A stretch of DNA of 43,294 nucleotides, from NCBI GenBank assembly GCA_009783305.1, contig WRHJ01000006.1, positions 1-43,294 of the forward strand, given 5' to 3'. A program made the translations under genes and the position numbers. This DNA is from Candidatus Saccharimonadota bacterium (GTDB lineage: Bacteria > Patescibacteriota > Saccharimonadia > Saccharimonadales > Saccharimonadaceae). This document shows positions 33,765-42,000 of this stretch, piece by piece; the first letter of the stretch is position 1, and every line of letters begins with the position of its first letter. A model generated the notes under the pieces. That model was not told where the DNA came from. It was given only the letters and a program-made list of their open reading frames with translations, and did not search any database.

Positions 33765-33796
33765 AAAATCCCGCAGCGATCAGCAGCGGGATTTTT
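33765..33796 (+). terminator. intrinsic terminator after the 33267 gene
   Basis: AAAATCCCGC (33765-33774) pairs with GCGGGATTTT (33786-33795) across an 11 nt loop. The sbcB -10 element begins only 3 bp further on. Confidence 0.88.
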
Positions 33797-33798
33797 CA

Positions 33799-33807
33799 TG
33801 CTAAGAT
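33799..33807 (+). promoter_or_regulatory. sbcB leaderless promoter (extended -10)
   Basis: TGC plus TAAGAT (33802-33807), then 6 nt (ATAACC) to ATG 33814. No ribosome site. It directly abuts the upstream terminator. Confidence 0.6.
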
Positions 33808-33813
33808 ATAACC

Positions 33814-35259
33814 ATGCCGCAAACTTTTTTCTTCTATGATCTCGAAACTTCCGGCCTCGATCCGCGCTCTGACCGCATCATGCAATTTGCTGGTCAGCGT
33901 ACCGATCTAGACCTGAACCCCATTGGCGACCCCGTCAACCTCCTCGTCAAATTAAACGACGACACCCTCCCCTCGCCCTACGCCATCATCACTACCGGCA
34001 TCACGCCTCAAAAAACTCTAGAGGACGGCATCTCCGAGGCCGAACTCTGCAAACTCATCACCAAGGAAATCTTCACTCCTGGCACCATCGCCGTCGGCTA
34101 CAATTCTATCCGTTTTGACGACGAGTTCATGCGCCATCTCTTTTGGCGCAACTTCCACGATTCCTACGAGTGGGAGTGGAAAGACGGACGCAGCCGCTGG
34201 GATCTGCTCGACGTCGTCCGCCTCACTCGCGCTCTTCGTCCCGAAGGCATCAACTGGCCATCTGATAAAGACGGCAAAGCCACCAATCGCCTAGAGCTCA
34301 TCACCAAACTCAACAATATCTCACACAAATCCGCCCACGACGCCCTCTCCGATGTCACCGCCCTAATTGACGTCACCAAACTGATCAAAGCCAAACAACC
34401 CAAACTTTTCGATTACCTCCTCAAAATGCGTGATCGGAAGGAAGTCCAAAAACTCGTCAACCTGCAAAATCCTCAACCCTTCGTCTACGCCTCTGGCCGC
34501 CTCAGTTCGGAATTTAACAAAACTAGCGTTTTCTACCCATTATCACCCTCATCCAACGGCAACATCCTAGTCTATGATCTACGTTATAATTTGGATGATT
34601 TAATGAAGAATAAAACTGAAAAGAGTATTTCTGAGAACGTAGCGACTCCCGAGAAAACCCTGCCCGAAGCAGGTTTTCCCGGTGACAAAGCTGGTTCTAA
34701 GAAATCTCCTTTTCAGTTTTACCCTATCGTCAAGGAACTAAAATACAACCGTTGCCCAGCCGTAGCCCCGCTTAGCGTTCTCGACCAGCAAGACGGATGG
34801 CAGAAGATTAAACTCAGCAGGGAAGAAATCGACAAGAACCTCCAAACCCTGCTCAAAAACCCCACTTTCGCCGAGCAAATGCGCACCCAGCACGAAGAAC
34901 GCCCAGAATTCCCACCTGCCCCCGATCCCGAATCCGCCCTCTATGACGGCTTCCTCGACAACGCCGACCGCGTTCGCTGTGAGACTGTCCGCACCGCCAA
35001 ACCCGAAAACCTTGCCGATTTCCATCCCGAATTCGCCGACCCCAGGCTACCCGAGCTCCTAAATCACTACAAAGCCAGAAACTTCCCTCACACTTTATCC
35101 GCCGACGAACAAAAACAATGGGAAGCCTACCGCGCCAAACGCCTACAACAACAAGCTCCAATTTTCCTCCAAGAACTAGAAGCTATCGCTGCCGCCAACC
35201 TCACTAGTCCCTTCCTCATCGAGGAGCTCCACCTCTGGCACCAATCTCTCTTGCCATAA
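33814..35259 (+). CDS. sbcB: exodeoxyribonuclease I with a palindromic insertion
   Basis: 481 residues, matching ExoI, which degrades single-stranded DNA 3' to 5'. DEDDh exonuclease motifs: YDLETSG with Asp9 and Glu11, GYNSIRFDDEF, and SAHDALSDVTALIDV. The ExoI signature DRIMQFAGQRTDLDLNPIG and the later SH3-like and helical domains are present (KYNRCPAVAPLSVL). About residues 266-303 (NKTEKSISENVATPEKTLPE and onward) have no counterpart in the usual alignment and coincide with palindromic element C, which keeps the frame. The insert falls in a linker before the KELKYNRCP segment, so function is probably preserved. Confidence 0.94.
   Translation: MPQTFFFYDLETSGLDPRSDRIMQFAGQRTDLDLNPIGDPVNLLVKLNDDTLPSPYAIITTGITPQKTLEDGISEAELCKLITKEIFTPGTIAVGYNSIRFDDEFMRHLFWRNFHDSYEWEWKDGRSRWDLLDVVRLTRALRPEGINWPSDKDGKATNRLELITKLNNISHKSAHDALSDVTALIDVTKLIKAKQPKLFDYLLKMRDRKEVQKLVNLQNPQPFVYASGRLSSEFNKTSVFYPLSPSSNGNILVYDLRYNLDDLMKNKTEKSISENVATPEKTLPEAGFPGDKAGSKKSPFQFYPIVKELKYNRCPAVAPLSVLDQQDGWQKIKLSREEIDKNLQTLLKNPTFAEQMRTQHEERPEFPPAPDPESALYDGFLDNADRVRCETVRTAKPENLADFHPEFADPRLPELLNHYKARNFPHTLSADEQKQWEAYRAKRLQQQAPIFLQELEAIAAANLTSPFLIEELHLWHQSLLP
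34611..34721. repeat. palindromic element C inside sbcB
   Basis: Imperfect arms of 28 bp: 34611-34638 starts TAAAACTGAAAAGAG, 34694-34721 is its near complement with AAAACTGAAAAG/CTTTTCAGTTTT fully paired. The 55 nt loop holds a second hairpin, GAAAACC..TGC paired with GCAGGTTTTC (34653-34678), and the octamer GACAAAGC also found in element B. Confidence 0.92.
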
Positions 35260-35275
35260 ACTAAACCAAAACCAA

Positions 35276-35303
35276 GAAAAAGCCGCCCGAAACCCGAGCG
35301 GCT
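35276..35303 (-). terminator. terminator of the 35324 gene
   Basis: On the - strand AGCCGC and GCGGCT pair with a partly paired inner loop and are followed by a T-run. There is no T-run on the + strand, so it serves the - strand gene. Confidence 0.7.
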
Positions 35304-35323
35304 ACTCAAAAGTGCATGCAACC

Positions 35324-35746
35324 TCATACATCCGGCGAAACAAACATGATCACGTAACTCTTCAAATTGTTACAACTCGAACCTCCTGACCTGGCATGTC
35401 TCAAAACCTTGAAACCTTCCAAGTTCCCCCGGTATTGCAACGCCCTTAAGGTGTCATTACTGCGATAAAGCATGCTAGCTAAATCTTCAGACTTACCCAA
35501 CCGGTTCGAACTATCGGTTATGTCGAAACACAGCCCACTCTGCCAAACCTTGAACGCTACCATTTCTTCGTCATCCGGCTTCGCATCGCCCAGCATCCTG
35601 CAAATAGTATCGACGACCCCGTCCATCTCGGCGCTCAACGCCAAACTCTTGATCTCCTCATCTGCCGACATATTCTCGTCATGCTGCAATTTCCGCCCCT
35701 GCCAGAACATCACCTCTTCCTGAAAAGCAGTCATTTTATTCGCCAT
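35324..35746 (-). CDS. soluble protein of unknown function
   Basis: 140 residues without signal peptide or membrane helix; three Cys. Mostly helical N-terminal half (acidic), then a beta-rich C-terminus ending LKSYVIMFVSPDV. GGGAGGG lies before ATG 35746. It has its own promoter and terminator and is divergent from RNase J. No family recognised. Confidence 0.8.
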   Translation of the reverse strand: MANKMTAFQEEVMFWQGRKLQHDENMSADEEIKSLALSAEMDGVVDTICRMLGDAKPDDEEMVAFKVWQSGLCFDITDSSNRLGKSEDLASMLYRSNDTLRALQYRGNLEGFKVLRHARSGGSSCNNLKSYVIMFVSPDV

Positions 35747-35795
35747 TTTTAAAACCCTCCCTTAAAAATTGCCGATGTTAAGATTGCATGCCCAA

Positions 35796-35801
35796 ATTAT
35801 A
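35796..35801 (-). promoter_or_regulatory. -10 element of the 35746 gene
   Basis: TATAAT on the - strand with a leader of about 45 nt. No good -35 or TGn extension was seen. Confidence 0.45.
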
Positions 35802-35810
35802 CATTATCTA

Positions 35811-35839
35811 TTGCCAAAACGCTCCACCTTTGATATGAT
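35811..35839 (+). promoter_or_regulatory. RNase J promoter
   Basis: TTGCCA (35811-35816), a 17 bp spacer ending in TGA, then TATGAT (35834-35839). The leader of about 58 nt ends in AAAGGA before ATG 35905. Confidence 0.65.
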
Positions 35840-35904
35840 AAATACATCAATTATTACTTACAAGACGAACAGACCTAACTTCTTTTCGTGTTTAAAAGGA
35901 ACAA

Positions 35905-37986
35905 ATGTACAATAAAAGTAAACAAGAGGCCGAGCGCCGTGCCAAACTCCTCAGGATGAGGCAAGACCGGTTGCCTGATATCAAAAAACGTTTTGAAAAC
36001 AGTCAAGGCCGCAATTTCAATTCCAATTTTAAGCCTGGCGGTAAAGATTCCAAAAGGCAGCATCAGAATACTAAAAAAACTGATCAAGGCTCCAGCGACC
36101 GCCAAGTCAAGCTCAGCTTAAATACCCGCAAAGGCGAAATGGTTCATCATCAGCGTATGCTCAGCCAAGACGTTCACGCTCAGGCTACCCAGCATATCAT
36201 CGGCGTCCCCGTCAACAAATCCCGCTACAACGGTTACGACGGCAAGCAAATTACCGCCGCCGACCTCCGTAAAGCCAAACCCCACCCCGAAGCTATCCGC
36301 ATCATCCCGATCGGTGGTCTCGGCGAGTTCGGCATCGGCAAAAATATGACCATTGTCGAATACAAGAACGAAATTATCATCATCGACATGGGCACACTCT
36401 TCGCCAACGACGATTATCCTGGCGTTAACTACATGATCCCAGATATCAAATATCTCGAAGATAACAAGAATAAAATCAAGGCGATTCTCTTCACTCACGC
36501 TCACCTTGACCATATCGGCGCTTGCCGTCATCTCTTGCCCAAATTCAACCCGTTAATTCCCATCTATGCCACCGATTTCACCATCGGCATGATCAAAAAA
36601 CAGATGAACGAACTCAGCAACCCGCCCGATCTCAACTATCAAACTGTCAATCCGTTTGAGCACAAAGCCATCAAATTAACCGAACATATCTCTGCCGAAT
36701 TTACCCACATGCTCCACTCTATCCCCGGCAATACTTCGATCACTCTGCGCACCCCGCACGGCAACATCCTCATGGCTGGCGACTGGCGTTTCGAAAGCAA
36801 CCCCATGGGCACCCCAGCCGACTATGAGCGTCTCACGGAAATTGCCGCCAAAGAAGGCTATACCGTCCTGATGAACGAATCCACCAACATCGACAGCCCA
36901 GGCAACCACCCCCACTCCGAATACGACGTCGGCGAAAATCTCGGCAAAGTTATGGACAACTATGCCTCTGGCCGCGTTATTATCTCCTGCTTCAGTTCAC
37001 AAATCGGCCGTATCGAATTAGTCCTCACCGAAGCCGCCAAGCGCAACCGCAAGGTCGCCTTCGCTGGTTTCTCCATGATCAATAACGTCGAAGTCGCCCT
37101 TCGCGCCAAAGCCATCAAGGTGCCCAAAAACACTGTCATGAAAATGGAAGACATTATTAAACTTCCGGACGACCGCGTCACCATCGTCTGCACTGGTTCT
37201 CAAGGCGAGCTCAACGCCGTCCTCAACCGCATGGTTACCGGCGCCCACAAATATATCAAGATCAAATCCACTGATACTATCATCTTCAGTTCTAACCCCA
37301 TCCCAGGTAACGAACCTCACGTCGTCGCCACCGTTGATGGACTCCTCCGCGAAGGCGCTCACGTCGTTCAAAACGGTAAAACCCACATCAACAATATCGG
37401 CCCGCTCCATCTCTCCGGCCACGCTTACTACGATGATCATGTCAAGTTTGTCAAAGACATCCATCCGCGCAACTACCTGCCGTATCACGGTGAATTCTTC
37501 ATGCTTGAACACAATGCTGAAATGGCCGAAAACGTTGCCGGCATCCCTCGCAAAAACATCATCATCAGCGATGATGGTGATATCATCGAACTTTTGCCAG
37601 ATAAATCCGTCCGCAAAAACGGCCGCATCCAAGTTGGCAACAAACTTTACGACGACGCCGACCAACCCGTCAATGAAGCCGTCATCAAAGACCGCATCCA
37701 CATTTCGCGCGAAGGTATTTTCGTTGTTATTCTCACCATGAGCAAGAAAACTGGCCGCCTCATCAAAACCCCCGACATTGTCTCCCGCGCCTTCATCTAC
37801 CTCGACAACAGCGAAGAACTGATCGGCAAAATCCGTCATTATCTCCGCACCAAAACTGACAAATCTATCAGCTCCGATCCCGAACTCAAAACTCTCAAAG
37901 AAGAGATCAAAGAAGACGTCAGCCATATTCTTTACGATGCCACCGGCCACACGCCCATCGTCATCCCGGTCATCAATAAAGTTTAA
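35905..37986 (+). CDS. rnj: ribonuclease J with long basic N-terminal extension
   Basis: Metallo-beta-lactamase/beta-CASP ribonuclease for mRNA decay and rRNA maturation, with 5'-to-3' exonuclease and endonuclease activities in the family. 693 residues versus about 550 usual: the first 125 residues are a Lys/Arg/Gln/Asn-rich, probably disordered extension likely to bind RNA or ribosomes. The core starts at IRIIPIGGLGEFGIGKNM. Metal ligands sit in FTHAHLDHIGA (His198, His200, Asp202, His203); family HTHEDH has become HAHLDH. MAGDWRFE, MNESTNIDSPG, GFSMINN, CTGSQGE, LSGHAYYDD and YHGEFFML complete the family motifs. Confidence 0.95.
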   Translation: MYNKSKQEAERRAKLLRMRQDRLPDIKKRFENSQGRNFNSNFKPGGKDSKRQHQNTKKTDQGSSDRQVKLSLNTRKGEMVHHQRMLSQDVHAQATQHIIGVPVNKSRYNGYDGKQITAADLRKAKPHPEAIRIIPIGGLGEFGIGKNMTIVEYKNEIIIIDMGTLFANDDYPGVNYMIPDIKYLEDNKNKIKAILFTHAHLDHIGACRHLLPKFNPLIPIYATDFTIGMIKKQMNELSNPPDLNYQTVNPFEHKAIKLTEHISAEFTHMLHSIPGNTSITLRTPHGNILMAGDWRFESNPMGTPADYERLTEIAAKEGYTVLMNESTNIDSPGNHPHSEYDVGENLGKVMDNYASGRVIISCFSSQIGRIELVLTEAAKRNRKVAFAGFSMINNVEVALRAKAIKVPKNTVMKMEDIIKLPDDRVTIVCTGSQGELNAVLNRMVTGAHKYIKIKSTDTIIFSSNPIPGNEPHVVATVDGLLREGAHVVQNGKTHINNIGPLHLSGHAYYDDHVKFVKDIHPRNYLPYHGEFFMLEHNAEMAENVAGIPRKNIIISDDGDIIELLPDKSVRKNGRIQVGNKLYDDADQPVNEAVIKDRIHISREGIFVVILTMSKKTGRLIKTPDIVSRAFIYLDNSEELIGKIRHYLRTKTDKSISSDPELKTLKEEIKEDVSHILYDATGHTPIVIPVINKV

Positions 37987-38004
37987 AACCAAGCTTTAGC
38001 AATG

Positions 38005-38013
38005 TGCTACAAT
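38005..38013 (+). promoter_or_regulatory. leaderless promoter deciding the 38021 start
   Basis: TGC plus TACAAT (38008-38013). Its last bases overlap an upstream ATG at 38012, so that ATG cannot be in the transcript; 7 nt further is ATG 38021. Confidence 0.6.
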
Positions 38014-38020
38014 GGCACAT

Positions 38021-38398
38021 ATGGAATCAGACCAAAAACCCCTGTCTTTAGATAGTGATACCCCCCCAACTACAACTAATCCCTTCGTTCCGCTATCCAC
38101 GCCTCCGCCCGTTTCCATGCGGAACTATCTCATCATTGCTCTCGTCTCACTTGTCCTGGTCGCCTACACCGGCCCCATCGCTTTCTTCGCTCTTGCTCCC
38201 TACATTGGATTTTTTATCTATCTTTACCCGGCCGGACTCATCGCCGCAGCCGTTTGGGTTTTCCGCAAGGTCATCAAAATCAAACCTCGTCACGGCACCG
38301 TTATCGTCACCCTCGCCATTTCCGTTGCGTCCATCGCACTCGCCGGCATCCTTACCTTGCTCTCAATCTTCGCGATTATCCCAATGATTTGGCCCTAA
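38021..38398 (+). CDS. small three-helix membrane protein with Pro-rich N-terminus
   Basis: 125 residues from ATG 38021. The ATG at 38012 lies within the -10 element and is rejected. The N-terminal 33 residues are Pro/Thr/Ser-rich and cytoplasmic-looking; helices follow at about 34-54, 56-80 and 95-120. No family recognised. Its stop TAA (38396-38398) shares two bases with the dut stop on the other strand. Confidence 0.75.
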   Translation: MESDQKPLSLDSDTPPTTTNPFVPLSTPPPVSMRNYLIIALVSLVLVAYTGPIAFFALAPYIGFFIYLYPAGLIAAAVWVFRKVIKIKPRHGTVIVTLAISVASIALAGILTLLSIFAIIPMIWP

Positions 38399-38838
38399 GC
38401 CTTCAGACCTGTACTGCCAAATCCGCCTTTTCTTTTAGTCTCCGATAATTCCTCAACCTCGTCCCACTCAATCTTTTCAAACTTATTTATCACTCCCTGC
38501 GCAATCCGCATCCCCGGTTCCACCACAAAATCTTCCTTGCCAAAATTGATCAACGACACATGCATCTCGCCACGATAATCCGAGTCAATCGTACCGATTC
38601 CGTTTAGCATCGTTACCTGATTCTTAAACGCCAATCCCGAACGCGGCCGCACTTGCAGTTCATATCCATCCGGAATCTCCACTCCCACGCCAACCGGGAA
38701 ATTTTTAATCTCACCCGGTTTCAAAGTCACCGGTTCATCAACACAGGCATGAAAATCAAACCCCGCCGCCCCCGCCGTCTGATACTTCGGCAATATCGCT
38801 CCCTCCCGCATCCTCTTAATCTTTATCTTCATCTCCAT
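38395..38838 (-). CDS. dut: dUTP diphosphatase (trimeric dUTPase)
   Basis: Hydrolyses dUTP to dUMP and pyrophosphate, keeping uracil out of DNA and feeding dTMP synthesis. 147 residues, normal. The five family motifs appear in order: AGFDFHA, RPRSGLA, GIGTIDSDYRGE, RIAQGVI and KGGFGSTG. Start ATG 38838; a second Met two codons on is also possible, but the -10 element ends exactly 6 nt before 38838. Leaderless mRNA predicted. It shares an overlapping divergent promoter with tRNA-Leu. Confidence 0.96.
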   Translation of the reverse strand: MEMKIKIKRMREGAILPKYQTAGAAGFDFHACVDEPVTLKPGEIKNFPVGVGVEIPDGYELQVRPRSGLAFKNQVTMLNGIGTIDSDYRGEMHVSLINFGKEDFVVEPGMRIAQGVINKFEKIEWDEVEELSETKRKGGFGSTGLKA

Positions 38839-38853
38839 GATATAATTCTATCA
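38838..38853. promoter_or_regulatory. overlapping bidirectional -10 for dut and tRNA-Leu
   Basis: TGATATAATTCTATCA. Read on +, TGA-TATAAT (hexamer 38841-38846) ends 8 nt before tRNA-Leu. Read on -, TGA-TAGAAT (38845-38850) ends 6 nt before dut ATG. The two hexamers overlap by 2 bp, so polymerase can serve only one direction at a time. Confidence 0.7.
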
Positions 38854-38854
38854 T

Positions 38855-38941
38855 GCCCGCGTGGCGGAATTGGCAGACGCGCTAGCTTCAGGTGCTAGTA
38901 TCTTCACCGATGTGCTGGTTCAACTCCAGTCGCGGGCACCA
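38855..38941 (+). tRNA. tRNA-Leu (anticodon CAG), CCA encoded
   Basis: 87 nt class II tRNA. Acceptor GCCCGCG pairs with CGCGGGC; anticodon stem CTAGC/GCTAG holds a loop with CAG; a long variable arm follows; the T arm carries GGTTCAACTCC. CCA is encoded at 38939-38941. Confidence 0.97.
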
Positions 38942-38966
38942 CAATATTTTAGTCAAACCTCCGGGC

Positions 38967-38995
38967 TTGACTTTTTTAACAATAAGCGCTATATT
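38967..38995 (+). promoter_or_regulatory. promoter of the second giant surface gene
   Basis: TTGACT (38967-38972), a 17 bp spacer, then TATATT (38990-38995). Transcription should start near 39002, about 50 nt before GTG 39051. No convincing Shine-Dalgarno is seen. Confidence 0.6.
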
Positions 38996-39050
38996 CTAAG
39001 GCAGTAGAGTCATCAAAACAAACAGCTGCGAGAGAAATTAAAAATCTCAA

Positions 39051-42000
39051 GTGTTAAAGTTTTCAAAACAAAAATTCACCCCCCCCCTCCCCAATCGCGA
39101 CGGATACAGTCGAATCGCAAGATCTTTGCATTTACCTGTCCAAAATATCCTTTGTAAACTCCCCGCAATTTTCGCAGTCATTGTTTTACTTACCCATATA
39201 GCCCTCACGGCTATTTTTAATCTCATAAATGTCTCCGCTTTCAGCGTCTTCTCTGTCACTCCTAACACCGGCCCGCTCGCTGGCGGCAATCTTATTACTA
39301 TCTCCGGCTCCGGTTTTGATATCCCCACTCCTCAGCCAATCGATTTTTCTTCAGGTGGCACCTATACAGCGACTTATCCCGGCAAATATAAGCTTGAAGT
39401 TTGGGGCGCTCAAGGCGGCGGCAGCGGTACCAACGGCGGTAGAGGCGCCTATGCCACAGGTATAATCACCTTAAATAGAAATGATGCCCTAAGTGTTGTC
39501 GTTGGCTCTAGAGGCAGTATCAAAACCGGCACCGGACCAGGCTATACCGGCGGCGGCATTACCTATATATCACTTGGCAGTACACGAATGGTAATTGGTG
39601 GCGCCGGCGGCGGTCAGGGCGGCAATGGCTGGAGCGATTGGGGCGGAACTTCAACCGGCGCCAATGGCGGCGTAGGCACAGGAATTACTACCGTTGCTAA
39701 CGCTGGCAATGGCAATGGCGGACAGTGCGCCGGCGGTGGCGGCGGGGGCACGCAGACCGCCGGGGGTACTGGTGGGACTGCAAATGCGAACACCATATCC
39801 CAAGGTACAGCAGGAACGATAAATTCGAATACCGGTCAAGGCGGCAACGGCGGAGCGGGTTATTACGGCGGCGGCGGCGGTGCTTCTGGCTGTTATTATC
39901 CGACTTCAGGCTCAATGACTCAATCTGGCAATAGTGGGGGTTCTGGATCCTTAAATAATGGTGGAACCGGGGGCGGCGCCTCTAGCCCCACTTTACGAAA
40001 CGCTACAGGCGGCGCTGGCGGCGGCGGTGGTTCATCCTATGCCGACCCAAATTTGGAATCCAGGTCTGGCGTTGCCGGCAGTGGAGTTATGCCAGATCCC
40101 GCCAGCACAACTGGCGGCACCATGACAGGTCGGGCTGGCAACGGTTATGCCCGCATCACGCCAATGGTCACCGTTGACGTTCAGATGGGCATTGACCCGA
40201 TTAGTCAATGTACTGACGTAACCATAGTCAATCCCACTACCATCACTTGTATTGCACCTGCCCACTCTTCTGGGTACGTCAACGTACACGTCACCATCAA
40301 CGGTGAAAGAACCACTTTGATCAGGGGATATAGATATTTTGATCCTCCCACCGTTACTTCCGTCACCCCCAACACCGGCCCCACTGCCGGTGGCACCAAT
40401 GTCACCATCACCGGTACCAACTTTGCTATGTCAAACGTCAGTATCGTCCAAGCCGCCACCGGCCAATATATTTCTCTCGCACGCGATAATAAAGGCAATC
40501 TCTACTCTTGGGGAAGTAATGCAAGCGGTGCACTTGGAGTGGGGACTACCACTGGTCCTGAAACCTGCGGCGCATATAGTTGCTCAATGTCACCCATAAA
40601 GATTTCTGATGGTGCCATCCCCTCTTCTCCCCTAACCGCTGGCATTAACATCACGCAGATTGCAGTTGGCTACGAGTCTGCCTATGCTCTCGACGATCAA
40701 GGCAATCTTTACGCTTGGGGTCTAAATAATCTTGGCCAACTTGGTACTGGCAATACCACTAGCTCAAGTCTCCCAATCAAAATCTCCAGTGGCGTTATAC
40801 CCGGTTCGGCTCTAACTGCTGGTATTAATATTGTTAAAATTACCGCAAGTTCCTATAACACTTACGCCATTGACGATCAAGGCAATCTTTACGCTTGGGG
40901 ATCCAATGACAGCGGGCAACTTGGCATAGGTACAACTAGCGGCCCGAACACCTGCACCGTCACCCCCAGCTCATATTCGTGCTCCACGTTGCCCATCAAA
41001 ATTTCCGATGGCGCCATCCTCAGCTCCCCTTTTATCGCAGGAGTCAATATTACCCAAGTCGCCTACAGTAGCGCCAATTCTTATGGCCAAGCATTCGCTC
41101 TAGATGATCAAGGCAATCTTTATGCCTTCGGCGATAATAGGTCAGGCCACCTAGGTGACGGTACCACCATAACCCGCGCCCTTCCTTTTCAAATTTCTGG
41201 CGGCGTTGTTGCCAGTTCAGCCTTAACTGCCGGCATCAATATTATCAAGATTCAATCTAGCAGCACATTTGCCTCCGCGCTAGACGACCAAGGTAATCTC
41301 TATACTTGGGGCACAAACGCTGCTGGCCAGCTTGGCAATGGCACTACCGGTGGCTCCTCTATGCTTCCCATCAAAATTTCTGGTGGCACCATTATCAGTT
41401 CACCATTAACCGCTGGTGTCAAAATTGTCCAAGTCGCAACTGGCAGCCAGCATCAACTTGCCATCGACGATCAAGGCGTTCTTTACGCCTGGGGACAAGG
41501 CGGCAATGGTCAACTTGGCAATAACGACACCAGCACTAATTCCAGTCTCCCCATCCAAATCTCCGATGGCGCCATCGTTGGTTCGCCACTCACCAGTAAC
41601 ATCAATATCGACCAAGCTACAGCTGGCTACTATCAGTCCTTGATTATTGACGATCAAGGCAATGTTTATGCTATGGGAATCAATGGCCGCGGCCAGCTCG
41701 GCATCGGTAGTACTACCAACGCCGCCCTGCCCACGTTCGTTAACAGCGGTGCCTTTACACCCATACCTCCAGTTGTGACCTTTGGCGGCGCACCATGCAT
41801 CAATGTCGCAGTAGTCTCCGACACCGAAATCACCTGTACCACCACCACCCACATCAGAGGATATGTTGACGTTTCAGTTATGATTGAGGGGCACACTGCG
41901 ACTTTGTCTATGGGCTACAGATACCTAGACCCGCACACCGTCACCTCGGTCACACCTAATTTCGGCCCCGACACCGGCGGCACCGACGTCACCATCTCCG

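Noticed and set aside
37018-37992. 324-codon - strand frame opposite rnj
   Set aside because: An antisense shadow of RNase J caused by codon bias; composition (Asp/Val/Phe-rich) mirrors the real gene and it has no start signals.
38012-38020. ATG 38012 as start of the small membrane protein
   Set aside because: It overlaps the -10 hexamer TACAAT, so it would not be part of the mRNA; ATG 38021 fits.
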